This document shows, in pieces, positions 8,463 to 16,429 of a stretch of 35,248 nucleotides of DNA. This DNA is from Bacteroidota bacterium (lineage in GTDB: Bacteria > Bacteroidota > Bacteroidia > Cytophagales > Cyclobacteriaceae). Below the pieces are notes generated by a model, which saw only the letters and a program-made list of their open reading frames with translations, searched no databases and was not told where the DNA came from. Both the position numbers and the translations under genes were made by a program. The DNA lies in the NCBI GenBank assembly GCA_022571715.1, contig JACZXH010000037.1, positions 1-35,248 of the forward strand. The letters run 5' to 3'. How positions within the stretch are numbered: the stretch's first letter is position 1; the number at the start of each line of letters is the position of its first letter.

Positions 8463-9011
8463 GTGAAAATCTCTTTTTTATTTGTCCTCGGTGCGGGACT
8501 CATCATTGCGTCCTGTCAGGCACCTGCTGAAAAACAGTACTTTACCGAATCTCAGGATATTGATCTTGGAAAAAAATTGATTGAAGCCTATCTGGCTGGA
8601 AACTGGGATTCTTATCCGGAACTTTATGCTGATACAGCCAGGATCTGGAGAAACGCAAGCTGGACTACAACTGAAGGTCTTACCGTACAACAATACGTCG
8701 ATACCCTGAAAAGTGCATTAGAACCAATATCCTCCTACGAAATGGAGCCAGGGTTCTGGGGAAGTTATATCAATAATGATGGAGAACATTGGGTTCACTT
8801 TTGGACGTCATGGAAAGGTCATAATGACGCAACAAATAAAGACTATGAAATTGTTGTGAATGTAGTCATGCTTGTAGTTGATAACAAAATTGTTACACAA
8901 GCGGATATTTTTAATGATACGGAGATCACCCTGGACATGATGGCGTTGTCTCAATCACAAGAGGAAGGAGAAGATACTGATGGAGACGACGATGACGACG
9001 ACGATCAATAA
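8463..9011 (+). CDS. NTF2/SnoaL-like lipoprotein with poly-Asp tail
   Basis: 182-aa lipoprotein starting with GTG (no in-frame ATG nearby), with the lipobox IIASC at Cys ~19. The mature domain (~30-160) has the SnoaL/NTF2-like layout: an opening helix 'KLIEAYLAGNWDSYPELYADTARIW', a central 'GEHWVHFWTSWKG', and strands ending 'IVVNVVMLVVDNKIVTQADIFND'. This small cone-shaped fold is used for ligand binding or as an enzyme scaffold. The last 16 residues are almost all Asp/Glu (EEGEDTDGDDDDDDDQ), a repetitive GAC/GAT tract that could bind divalent cations or have grown by slippage. Monocistronic. No catalytic function is claimed. Confidence 0.75.
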   Translation: MKISFLFVLGAGLIIASCQAPAEKQYFTESQDIDLGKKLIEAYLAGNWDSYPELYADTARIWRNASWTTTEGLTVQQYVDTLKSALEPISSYEMEPGFWGSYINNDGEHWVHFWTSWKGHNDATNKDYEIVVNVVMLVVDNKIVTQADIFNDTEITLDMMALSQSQEEGEDTDGDDDDDDDQ

Positions 9012-9065
9012 CGTCCCTGGAAAGTAGATTTTAGCACGCCATCACCTTGGGAGAAGAAGTTCCCG

Positions 9066-9113
9066 ACTACGACTGAAATTTAATTGATAATAATTAAATT
9101 ATCACACCGTAGT
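9066..9113. repeat. 48-bp interrupted palindrome
   Basis: Two nested perfect stems: ACTACG (9066-9071) with CGTAGT (9108-9113), and AATTTAATT (9077-9085) with AATTAAATT (9092-9100), loop GATAAT. There is no T-tract, so it is not a standard terminator. It lies 55 nt after the lipoprotein stop and could protect a 3' end or bind a regulator. Confidence 0.55.
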
Positions 9114-9194
9114 AGAATGTGCTTTCACTGCGGTGTACGTTTCGGATGCCTGATAAACCTGTATTGCAGGGAATGGGAAATAATTTACCTTTTG

Positions 9195-9211
9195 GAGCCC
9201 CCTGACGGATT
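9195..9211. repeat. Duplicate of the tRNA-Thr 3' end (att-like direct repeat, left copy)
   Basis: Seventeen bases identical to 9351-9367, the 3' acceptor/T-arm end of tRNA-Thr, in the same orientation and 156 bp away. Exact tRNA 3'-end duplication is the usual trace of tyrosine-recombinase integration or of partial tRNA duplication. No integrase is in between. Confidence 0.65.
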
Positions 9212-9245
9212 AACTTCGTTGATCCAATATTGAAGTGGCAACACA

Positions 9246-9346
9246 TTAAAAATGCAGAAATTGCCAGTGCAATTAATTTGCTTCACCCGCAAAGCTGAAG
9301 CAAGCTTCACTTTCCGTGTTTTGCAAATTTTAAACTGCATTTTTAA
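9246..9346. repeat. 101-bp nested palindromic element between the tRNA-end repeats
   Basis: The outer arms TTAAAAATGCAG (9246-9257) and CTGCATTTTTAA (9335-9346) are perfect inverted repeats. Inside lie AATTTGC (9275-9281) with GCAAATT (9323-9329). Alternative hairpins form between TTGCTTCA (9278-9285) and TGAAGCAA (9296-9303), or between TGAAGC and GCTTCA (9304-9309). No ORF is present. It looks like a MITE-like or regulatory palindrome. Confidence 0.6.
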
Positions 9347-9351
9347 CGATG

Positions 9352-9425
9352 AGCCCCCTGACGGATTCGAACCGCCGACCCGCTCATTACAAGTGAGCTG
9401 CTCTGGCCAGCTGAGCTAAGGAGGC
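9352..9425 (-). tRNA. tRNA-Thr (anticodon TGT)
   Basis: Full cloverleaf on the minus strand, 74 nt without encoded CCA. The acceptor GCCTCCT/AGGGGGC has one G-U pair, and the D-arm is GCTC...GAGC. The anticodon stem is GCTCA/TGAGC with loop CTTGTAA (anticodon TGT, reading ACA). The T-arm is GGCGG-TTCGAAT-CCGTC, and the discriminator is T. A promoter with correct spacing lies upstream. Confidence 0.95.
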
Positions 9426-9491
9426 TTATATTCTTTCTGTTTCATGTACACAAGCCTGGCGTTTCCTACTCACAACAACTGAAACAGGGTG

Positions 9492-9521
9492 CAAAAATAA
9501 TGTGTGTATTAAATATAACAA
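9492..9521 (-). promoter_or_regulatory. Promoter of tRNA-Thr
   Basis: On the minus strand TTG (9519-9521), 19 nt, then TATTTTTG (9492-9499), matching -33/-7 of the Bacteroidota primary sigma factor. It is about 65 nt upstream of the tRNA 5' end. Confidence 0.65.
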
Positions 9522-9547
9522 GCAGAAAATAGAAATTCCTTTTCCGC

Positions 9548-12121
9548 TCATGCTGAAACATACAGCCGCAGCTGCTTTTTCATCCGTTCGAGTTCTTCAG
9601 CAGCCTTTATTATCCTCTTTTTAAATTCCTCCTTAAGTTTTTCTGCATTTTTGGTATTTGCAAAAAACTCAATATTATTATTCCACAACGAAATATCGTT
9701 TTCAACCTGATTGATCTGCTTTTTCAGTGTTTGTTCCTTTTGATACAGCTTGCGGTCAGCATTCGGACTGTGTTTAATCTTTTCGATTTTTACTTCAAAC
9801 AATATTTTATCTTTCGAGTCATCGTCTAATTGATTTGCATGGTCAAGAAATTCCTGCAGGGCATTTGTAAATTCGTCGTGAATCGCATTGATCTTTGTTT
9901 TCGGGACATAGCCAAGATCATAGAACTGCATCTGAAGTTCTTTCAACTTGTCGATGTCATTGTTGTCTTTCGATTTCAGGTCCTGAATCTCCTTTATGAT
10001 TGCCTGTTTTTTATTCAGATTTTCTTCATAATCACTGGCGGTATTCTTGGCGCCATCTCTTCTGCAATTAAAAAAATGATCACAGGCTGCTTTAAATTTA
10101 TTATAAACCTCATTCCTTACCTTTTCAGGAACCGGCCCTATTTCCTTCCATTGTTGCTGAAGCGCCTTCATTTCTTCAGCAGTAATATCCCAGTCTGTGC
10201 TGTCTTTTAATGCGTCCGCTTTCACAACCAGATCCTCTTTAAGCTTGAGATTTTCTGTGCGCTGTCCCTCAAGTTTTTTGAAGAAACGATTTTTATTGCT
10301 GAAATATTTCTTAAACGCCGACCAGAACTTTTTGTTCACTTCTTTGGCCTTATCCCTGGGCAATCCGCCTACCTTTTCCCATTCTTTCTGAATATCAAGA
10401 ATTTCCCTCGATTTCTCATTCCATATTTTAATCGAATCCGAACTGAAATCTGAGAATGACTGCACCTTTTCAGCAATGGCAAGTTTTAATTCCAGATTCT
10501 TATCATGCGCTTTCTTTAAGGTTGTGTTATATTCTTTTCTGCGGGCATACACCTTATCGCTGGCAGCTTTAAACCGTTGCCACACCGCTTCCTGCTCAGC
10601 CCGTGGAACCGGTCCGGTATGCTTAAATTCATGATGTAGTTCATTCAGTTGTATGATTGCTTCTTTTAGATCTGCCACATTATCCAGCACTTCAACCTTA
10701 TCGCAAAGTTGCAATTTATACCCCAGATTCTTTTTCCTGTCAAGCTCAATCAATTCAAAATAAATTGATCTTCTGTCATAAAACCGGCTCACTAACGCAT
10801 TATAGTTGGCCCACAGCGATTTATAATGCGAGCCGGGTAAAGGTCCGAGGCTCTTCCATTCATTCTGTATTTCCTTAAATATTCTAAAGCTGGCGCTGGT
10901 CTCGGAATCATCCAGAAAAGTCCGCAATTGGTCCAGTATGATCTCCGCTTTGTCAAGATTCGATTCCTTTTCCTTTTCGAGTTCTTTTAAATAATGATAC
11001 CGCCTGTCTTTAATTAATCTGAAATTGGCATCATATACATCAAAGTGTGCATCTGGTTGATAACTAAAATCAACTTCATCCCCTCCTTCATCAATAAACT
11101 TCTTCAAAGCTGTATTACGTAACTCTTCTCTTAACGTATTCATCCGGCCGGTTATGCGACGTAGTACCCGGTCTGCTTTGATCATATCTTTATAGTGGGC
11201 AAGATTTTTAACTACTTCTACAATTTCTTCTATCGTATTGTTACCAAAATCCTGCGATTCAAATTCGTCTTCCGTTTCACTATCTGGCTTCCGACTTTTC
11301 ACATCTTCTACTTGCTCCTTCTTAGGATCTGACTCCGGAGTTGATTCGCTCACATCAGCAACGCTTACTTCTTCGGTGGTATCGCTTTTCAATGTAGCGT
11401 TGGTTTCATCCGCCTTAGTTAACTCTTCCTCTGCATCTACTTTTTCCACAATAACCGCATCAGTAATTTGTATAGCCGCATCAGTGTTTTCATCAGTTGA
11501 TTTTTTTTCAACCACCTCGGCAACCTCCTCCGAACCGGAATCGCCTTCATTATCTGCTGTTGAATCAATTACATTTTTCGTGGCGGTATTCGTATCGGCA
11601 TCTGTTACTACATCTACATCACTATCTTTTCCCGCTTTCCTGCCAGCTTTAGTAATTTTTGAATTTACGGCGGTTGATATATCCGTATCCGTTTGTTTTT
11701 CTTCCTTTTCTAAAACTTCAGATTCGATATGCTCGTCAATGGCAGTTTTTTCTTCCTCTTTCTGTAAAAGGGCTGCTGAGAAACCGGTAGATTCAGATGA
11801 CTCAGAAATCACTTCTGCATCCTGATTTTTATTTTCATCAGGCAGAAGTTTTTCATCAATTTTTTCCTTTTTTTCAAATGTGTCTTTGGTGTCTGGCTGA
11901 ATTTTATCCTCTTCCTTTTTCAGATTTACTTCTTCTTCCGTAAGATTTAATGTACTATCTGAAATATCTTCATTCCCCTTTCCCACCAATGCGTCAGCAG
12001 GTAAGTCTTCCCCATTTTCATCTTTCGACTTGTTTTCAGGCAAAGCGTCTCCCTCGGGAGTTGGTAAAGAAGACAACTCCTGTTTCTGAGTTTCTTCCGA
12101 TACTGTACGTAGCTTCGCCAT
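9548..12121 (-). CDS. DUF349 repeat protein with long acidic N-terminus
   Basis: 857 aa. The first ~280 residues are low-complexity and strongly acidic (Glu, Asp, Thr, Ser, Val), predicted to be disordered. From about 380 to 765 come five helical DUF349 repeats, each with the signature 'iqxeWkxiGpvPrxxxxxxxxxFxxaxxxfyxxr': LGPLPGSHY, TGPVPRAEQ, VGGLPRDKA, IGPVPEKVR and LGYVPKTKI. The C-terminal ~95 residues form a lysine/glutamate coiled coil. No enzymatic motif is visible, and I cannot assign a function. It is the last gene of a run with miaE and yqgE, 45 nt behind yqgE. The long acidic head differs strongly in composition from the repeats and is likely fast-evolving. Confidence 0.85.
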   Translation of the reverse strand: MAKLRTVSEETQKQELSSLPTPEGDALPENKSKDENGEDLPADALVGKGNEDISDSTLNLTEEEVNLKKEEDKIQPDTKDTFEKKEKIDEKLLPDENKNQDAEVISESSESTGFSAALLQKEEEKTAIDEHIESEVLEKEEKQTDTDISTAVNSKITKAGRKAGKDSDVDVVTDADTNTATKNVIDSTADNEGDSGSEEVAEVVEKKSTDENTDAAIQITDAVIVEKVDAEEELTKADETNATLKSDTTEEVSVADVSESTPESDPKKEQVEDVKSRKPDSETEDEFESQDFGNNTIEEIVEVVKNLAHYKDMIKADRVLRRITGRMNTLREELRNTALKKFIDEGGDEVDFSYQPDAHFDVYDANFRLIKDRRYHYLKELEKEKESNLDKAEIILDQLRTFLDDSETSASFRIFKEIQNEWKSLGPLPGSHYKSLWANYNALVSRFYDRRSIYFELIELDRKKNLGYKLQLCDKVEVLDNVADLKEAIIQLNELHHEFKHTGPVPRAEQEAVWQRFKAASDKVYARRKEYNTTLKKAHDKNLELKLAIAEKVQSFSDFSSDSIKIWNEKSREILDIQKEWEKVGGLPRDKAKEVNKKFWSAFKKYFSNKNRFFKKLEGQRTENLKLKEDLVVKADALKDSTDWDITAEEMKALQQQWKEIGPVPEKVRNEVYNKFKAACDHFFNCRRDGAKNTASDYEENLNKKQAIIKEIQDLKSKDNNDIDKLKELQMQFYDLGYVPKTKINAIHDEFTNALQEFLDHANQLDDDSKDKILFEVKIEKIKHSPNADRKLYQKEQTLKKQINQVENDISLWNNNIEFFANTKNAEKLKEEFKKRIIKAAEELERMKKQLRLYVSA

Positions 12122-12166
12122 TATGCTAAATAAATCCTGTTAATTATATTGTAAAATTAACAAATA

Positions 12167-12751
12167 TCAGTTTAACCGTGGGTCCGGAGGATACTTTGAA
12201 TACATTTCAAATCTCCCTCCCATGTGTTTAAGTATGAGTTCCCATAATTTATTCGCCGGAGTTTGTAATATTTTATTACCAGGCAAACCCTTAGAAACGA
12301 TCCAGCTGTTCTCCTCGATTTCCAACTCAAGCTGCCCCGGGCCCCATCCTGAATATCCTATAAAGAATCTGAAATCCTTCGAAACAACCTGATGTGTATC
12401 GATAAGTGAAGTCAGGTTATCGAAATCACCACCCCAGTATAATCCTTCAAATACTTCTGTGCCACTGTTAAGATAGTCTGATGCCGTATGTATGAAATGA
12501 AGCATATCTTGTTGTACGGGTCCTCCTATGTACACCCGGCTTCTAAATGAATTATCAATTTCCATAATCTCATTGAGGTTTACTTTTGAATGTCTGTTGA
12601 GAACAAAACCAAAAGTACCATCTTCATTATGCTCACATAGCAAAATAACGGTCCGTTTAAAATTCGGATCAGGAAGATAAGGCTCCGATATTAACAGGCA
12701 TCCCTTATGAGGTTCAATCCTGTTTTTGAAATTAAAATAAATTTCTTCCAT
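12167..12751 (-). CDS. yqgE: YqgE/AlgH family protein (UPF0301)
   Basis: 194-aa cytosolic protein of the YqgE/AlgH family (DUF179). The signature opening 'GCLLISEPYLPDPNFKRTVILLCEHNEDGTFGFVLNR' sits at residues ~18-54, with the second conserved block 'YIGGPVQQDMLHFIH' (~74-88) and the third 'FFIGYSGWGPGQLELEI' (~129-145). The family's biochemical role is not established; it was once linked to alginate regulation. It lies 4 nt downstream of miaE, which implies co-transcription, and 45 nt upstream of the DUF349 gene. Full length with all blocks present. Confidence 0.92.
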   Translation of the reverse strand: MEEIYFNFKNRIEPHKGCLLISEPYLPDPNFKRTVILLCEHNEDGTFGFVLNRHSKVNLNEIMEIDNSFRSRVYIGGPVQQDMLHFIHTASDYLNSGTEVFEGLYWGGDFDNLTSLIDTHQVVSKDFRFFIGYSGWGPGQLELEIEENSWIVSKGLPGNKILQTPANKLWELILKHMGGRFEMYSKYPPDPRLN

Positions 12752-12755
12752 GTGA

Positions 12756-13340
12756 TTAATGTAATGCTGCTTTAATTGGCAATGAATTTAATACATCTGC
12801 TTCAATTTCATTTAATTCATTTAACCGTACATATATTTCATCCTGATTAAAATAATTAAGTGCCATCTTTACAAAAATGTTTCCATGCTTGGCTTCCGAT
12901 GTCCAGAGTCGCTTATAAAACTTCTTCAATACCTCATCTTCGAGGGCACCTGCTACCAATTGAAAGCGCTCAGCTCCCCTGCACTCAATTACCGATGCCA
13001 GTAACAGCCTGTCCAGAAAACGTTCTTCTCTACCTGAACGACAATAATCCAATAGTTGTTTCACATATTGGTCCTGACTGATTTCATGGGGCAGCATAAC
13101 CCCTCTCTTCTCCATAATGGCATATACGTCTCTGAAATGTTCCATCTCTTCCAATGCCGTTTCAATCAGTTCGGGTATGATTTCAACCCGGTTCGGATAC
13201 TTAGCCACAAAACTCATAGCCATAGCTGATGCTTTTCTTTCACAGTTTGCATGGTCCTGCAAAAAAGTATTAAAATCATTCATTACAGCATCCACCCACT
13301 GGGCAGGACTATTTACCCGTAAATCAACACTCAGTTTCAT
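12756..13340 (-). CDS. miaE: tRNA-(ms2io6A)-hydroxylase-like diiron protein (MiaE family)
   Basis: 194-aa ferritin-like four-helix protein of the MiaE family, which hydroxylates the isopentenyl group of ms2i6A at tRNA position 37 using a diiron centre. Metal-ligand pattern: E in 'DHANCERKASAMAM' (~33), 'ALEEMEHFRDVY' (E..H, ~66-69), 'VIECRGAERF' (~119) and 'SEAKHGNIF' (E..H, ~149-152). Start and length fit the family. It is the first gene of the miaE-yqgE-DUF349 run and is divergent from pdxH across about 100 nt. Exact substrate use in this organism is inferred. Confidence 0.88.
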   Translation of the reverse strand: MKLSVDLRVNSPAQWVDAVMNDFNTFLQDHANCERKASAMAMSFVAKYPNRVEIIPELIETALEEMEHFRDVYAIMEKRGVMLPHEISQDQYVKQLLDYCRSGREERFLDRLLLASVIECRGAERFQLVAGALEDEVLKKFYKRLWTSEAKHGNIFVKMALNYFNQDEIYVRLNELNEIEADVLNSLPIKAALH

Positions 13341-13438
13341 ATTTCAATTCCAGTAGAATCCACTTTAAAAGATTTCATATACAGTTATCCAAAAAATAAA
13401 TATACTTCTAACTTTACAACCCGTATACCCTGTATTTT

Positions 13439-14083
13439 ATGAATATAAAGGTTGATAAATTAAGGAGCGAATATAAAGGAGAATATCTTGATATATCCAA
13501 TGTCGATCCTTCGCCATTCAAACAGTTTAAAGTATGGTTTAAAGAGGCGCTTCACTCTGACATATACGATCCGAATGCCATGATTCTCTCCACGGTGGAT
13601 CAAAATGGAATGCCCAGCTCGCGGACCGTATTGCTGAAGGCATACGATGAAAGAGGATTTGTGTTTTATACCAATCATAAAAGTAATAAAGTAAAAGAGC
13701 TTGAAGAAAACCCTCATTTGGTCGTATTATTTCCCTGGTTCAAACTCAGCCGGCAGCTAATCATCCAGGGAACCGTTGAAAGAGTTTCAAAAATGGAATC
13801 GCTTAAATATTTTCTTTCCAGACCCTTAGGAAGTAAACTCAGTGCATGGGTTTCGCATCAGAGCGCGGTTATCTCATCAAGGAATATTCTTGAAATGAAA
13901 TTGAAGGAAATGAAGGAAAAATTCAGAGATGGAAAGGTGCCGTTGCCTGACTACTGGGGTGGTTTTCGCATTATTCCTTCATCGTTTGAGTATTGGCAGG
14001 GGCAGCCTGAACGACTCCACGACAGAATTTACTATTCCCTTCAGAATGATGGTAACTGGAAAATTGTAAGGCTTGCCCCATAA
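13439..14083 (+). CDS. pdxH: Pyridoxamine/pyridoxine 5'-phosphate oxidase
   Basis: FMN-dependent enzyme forming pyridoxal 5'-phosphate, acting in the cytosol as a dimer. The 214 residues match the usual length. Motifs: 'PNAMILSTVDQNGMPSSRTVLLKAYDERGFVFYTNHKSNK' (FMN/PLP core, ~44-83), 'LVVLFPWFKLSRQLIIQGTVERVS', 'SAWVSHQSAVISSR' (~137-150), and the C-terminal substrate-binding 'PDYWGGFRIIPSSFEYWQGQPERLHDRIYY' ending near 'RLAP'. All are well conserved. It is followed after 6 nt by a glycosyltransferase gene, so the two are probably one transcript. Confidence 0.96.
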   Translation: MNIKVDKLRSEYKGEYLDISNVDPSPFKQFKVWFKEALHSDIYDPNAMILSTVDQNGMPSSRTVLLKAYDERGFVFYTNHKSNKVKELEENPHLVVLFPWFKLSRQLIIQGTVERVSKMESLKYFLSRPLGSKLSAWVSHQSAVISSRNILEMKLKEMKEKFRDGKVPLPDYWGGFRIIPSSFEYWQGQPERLHDRIYYSLQNDGNWKIVRLAP

Positions 14084-14089
14084 ATTCGA

Positions 14090-15352
14090 ATGTCAAATAT
14101 CTACCTCGAAAGATATGCCTGGCCTGAAACGCTCATCCCAACACCTCCGGCTAACAATACGGGAATAATTGTAGTTATTCCGTCTTATAAAGAATCCCAT
14201 TTGACAGATACAATTATTAGCCTTTCAGCATGTAAGAGACCGACCTGTAATACAGAGATTATCGTGGTGATCAACGAACCTGCAGACTGTGACTCCGAAA
14301 TTCAGACTGTAAACAAAGTCTCTTACCTGAAGGCACGGGAGTGGACGTTTGACCACAATACTGATTCGTTTCGGTTTCATATTTTGTATGTAAAAAACAT
14401 AGACAAAAAACATCATGGAGTAGGTTTGGCTCGCAAAATCGGAATGGATGAAGCGGTTAGAAGATATGAATACCAGGGTAATCATAAGGTGGGAATAATA
14501 GCTGGATTCGACGCCGACAGCACATGCCAGAGAAATTACCTTGTAGAAATCGAGCGTCATTTTAACAATAATCCGGAATGTCCGGGAATATCTATTTATT
14601 TCGAACACCCCATTAGCAATGAAATTGAAGCCAACATTCGTGAAGGTATTATTCAATACGAATTGCATCTAAGATATTTTATCAACGCCCGGAAATATGC
14701 CGGTTTCAAACACGTCCACCAAACGATCGGATCGTGCATGGCCGTGCGCTCTGAGGCATATATGAAACAGGGTGGAATGAATAAACGTAAAGCGGGAGAA
14801 GATTTCTACTTCCTGAACAAAATCATTTCACTCGGGAACTTTAAGGATTTGAAAACTACGACGGTTTATCCGTCGTCGAGAATTTCTGATCGTGTGCCAT
14901 TTGGTACAGGAAAAGCGCTCTCAGACTGGGTAAAACGAAAATCAAATAGCCTGCTAACCTATAGCCCGGATTCTTTTTCGGATTTAAAATGCCTGGCAGG
15001 AATAACGAATGAATTATATGAGGGAGATACACATGAATTGCTAAGCAAGTTACCAGATTCGGTAGGTCATTTTCTAAAAAATTGTGGTTTTGAAAATAAA
15101 TTGGCAGAGATAAGGGCTAAAACAGCTACCCGCACCACATTTTTAAAACGATATTACCAGTATTTCGATGCATTCAAAGTTATGAAATACCTGCATTTCA
15201 GTCGCAGTGAATATCACCCCGATCTGCCTGTTACAACTGCTGCCGAATGGTTGTTAAAAGAGCATCACGGCATTGGAAGGAAATTTTCCGGTAACAGCTT
15301 TAGTCTGCTTCGTGAATATCGTGAAGTTGACAGATACCATGACTCTACTTAG
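14090..15352 (+). CDS. GT-A fold (family 2-like) glycosyltransferase
   Basis: 420-aa soluble glycosyltransferase. The N-terminal nucleotide-sugar fold is shown by 'GIIVVIPSYKESHLTDTIISL' (~25-45) and 'NTEIIVVINEPAD' (~54-66), with the metal-binding DxD in 'IIAGFDADSTCQRNYL' (~135-150). The acceptor side carries 'AGEDFYFLNKI' (~236-246), the ED(F/Y) motif of inverting family 2 enzymes. No membrane segment or signal peptide is visible, so it likely acts at the inner face of the membrane. It starts 6 nt after pdxH, a pairing with no obvious metabolic logic. Donor and acceptor are unknown. Confidence 0.82.
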   Translation: MSNIYLERYAWPETLIPTPPANNTGIIVVIPSYKESHLTDTIISLSACKRPTCNTEIIVVINEPADCDSEIQTVNKVSYLKAREWTFDHNTDSFRFHILYVKNIDKKHHGVGLARKIGMDEAVRRYEYQGNHKVGIIAGFDADSTCQRNYLVEIERHFNNNPECPGISIYFEHPISNEIEANIREGIIQYELHLRYFINARKYAGFKHVHQTIGSCMAVRSEAYMKQGGMNKRKAGEDFYFLNKIISLGNFKDLKTTTVYPSSRISDRVPFGTGKALSDWVKRKSNSLLTYSPDSFSDLKCLAGITNELYEGDTHELLSKLPDSVGHFLKNCGFENKLAEIRAKTATRTTFLKRYYQYFDAFKVMKYLHFSRSEYHPDLPVTTAAEWLLKEHHGIGRKFSGNSFSLLREYREVDRYHDST

Positions 15353-15421
15353 TGACGTGTCAAGTATGATTTATCAGGCCCTGTCGTAGTTTATTATGCC
15401 CCTGACTACTGTATAAAATTA

Positions 15422-15453
15422 GTATGTAACGGCTTGTTATACGCAATTTTTTT
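15422..15453 (+). terminator. Possible terminator after the glycosyltransferase
   Basis: GTATGTAAC and GTTATAC pair imperfectly (one mismatch/bulge) around a short loop and are followed by AATTTTTTT (15445-15453). About 70 nt past the glycosyltransferase stop, in the pdxH direction. Confidence 0.4.
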
Positions 15454-15527
15454 ACTTTGTCAGGAACAAAAATTACGGTGGCTTAACCGAGACATCTCAA
15501 ATGACACGTAACTGATACCAGTTGCTA

Positions 15528-16244
15528 TTATTTCAGATCATATAATGAACTTACACCTATATTTCGTACTGTAGTAAATCCTTCACCGAATTTTACATCG
15601 ATGGAGTAACCGAATTCCCTTGCTCTGGCTTCAAGTGCCTGCAAAAACCCGGGGCTGGAAATAAATGTTTCCGGTTCTTTGCTATCCGGATCATAAAACT
15701 GGGATTTAAAAGCTTTTATTGCTTCTATTTTAATATCCCAGTATTCACTTACATCTACAATAAAATCAGGTTGGATAAACAAACTCTGAATATAATGGTA
15801 AAATGCCTGCGGCCTGAATGCCTTTTGTTCTTTACCGTTTACTATAGTTTTTATCCGTTGCAATCCGGCCAAAAACCAGGCGGTTTTTAATAGTTCTGCA
15901 GCCCTTCCATGATCAGGATGCCTATCGTTTATAGCCGTACCAAGAATGATATCTGGCCTGTAGGTTCGTATTGCCTCAATAATTTTCAATTGATTTCCCT
16001 GGTTATCTTCAAAAAAACCATCCTCCATCCCCAAATTTTCCCGTACTGCCAGTTTGAGAATTTTACTGGCATCCAGTGCCTCCTGAAGTCTTATTTCTGA
16101 AGATCCCCGTGTGCCCAACTCACCATGCGTAAGGTCAATCACACCAACTTTAAAGCCACTCGCCATGTGCAATGCAAGTGTGCCGGCGCAACCTAATTCA
16201 GCATCATCAGGATGAGCGGCAAAGGCTAGTATATCAAGTTTCAT
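15528..16244 (-). CDS. bshB1: Bacillithiol biosynthesis deacetylase BshB1
   Basis: PIG-L fold Zn deacetylase, 238 aa, which removes acetate from GlcNAc-malate in bacillithiol synthesis. The catalytic/zinc motif AHPDDAELG sits at residues 10-18, followed by 'GVIDLTHGELGTRGS' (~35-48, typical of BshB1), 'NDRHPDHGRAAELLK' (~105-119) and 'KAFKSQFYDPDSKEPETFI'. No signal peptide: cytosolic. It is 185 nt downstream of trxB on the same strand. The pairing fits thiol redox homeostasis (bacillithiol and thioredoxin), though co-regulation is inference. Confidence 0.94.
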   Translation of the reverse strand: MKLDILAFAAHPDDAELGCAGTLALHMASGFKVGVIDLTHGELGTRGSSEIRLQEALDASKILKLAVRENLGMEDGFFEDNQGNQLKIIEAIRTYRPDIILGTAINDRHPDHGRAAELLKTAWFLAGLQRIKTIVNGKEQKAFRPQAFYHYIQSLFIQPDFIVDVSEYWDIKIEAIKAFKSQFYDPDSKEPETFISSPGFLQALEARAREFGYSIDVKFGEGFTTVRNIGVSSLYDLK

Positions 16245-16429
16245 AAGCGTATTGTCAATAAGTAAAAAATGGTTGTTTCAAAAGGGCAAGACGCAACGTT
16301 ACCTGCTAACCATACTTTGGTAGCACGAATAATTGCCTTAAAACGCATCAGTTTTGAAACCTGAAATATGGTTTTATCTGTATTAACAACCGTCCCTTTG
16401 CATCCATATGTGGAGTGTTTCTTTTACAA

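Noticed and set aside
9246-9346. Integron attC site
   Set aside because: The large palindrome suggested it, but the paired R and L boxes (RYYYAAC/GTTRRRY) are not found at its ends and no integron integrase is present.
11238-11825. Plus-strand ORF of 195 codons, Ser/Thr/Val rich
   Set aside because: Antisense of the low-complexity acidic head of the DUF349 gene; the long frame is a by-product of the GAA/GAT-rich codons.
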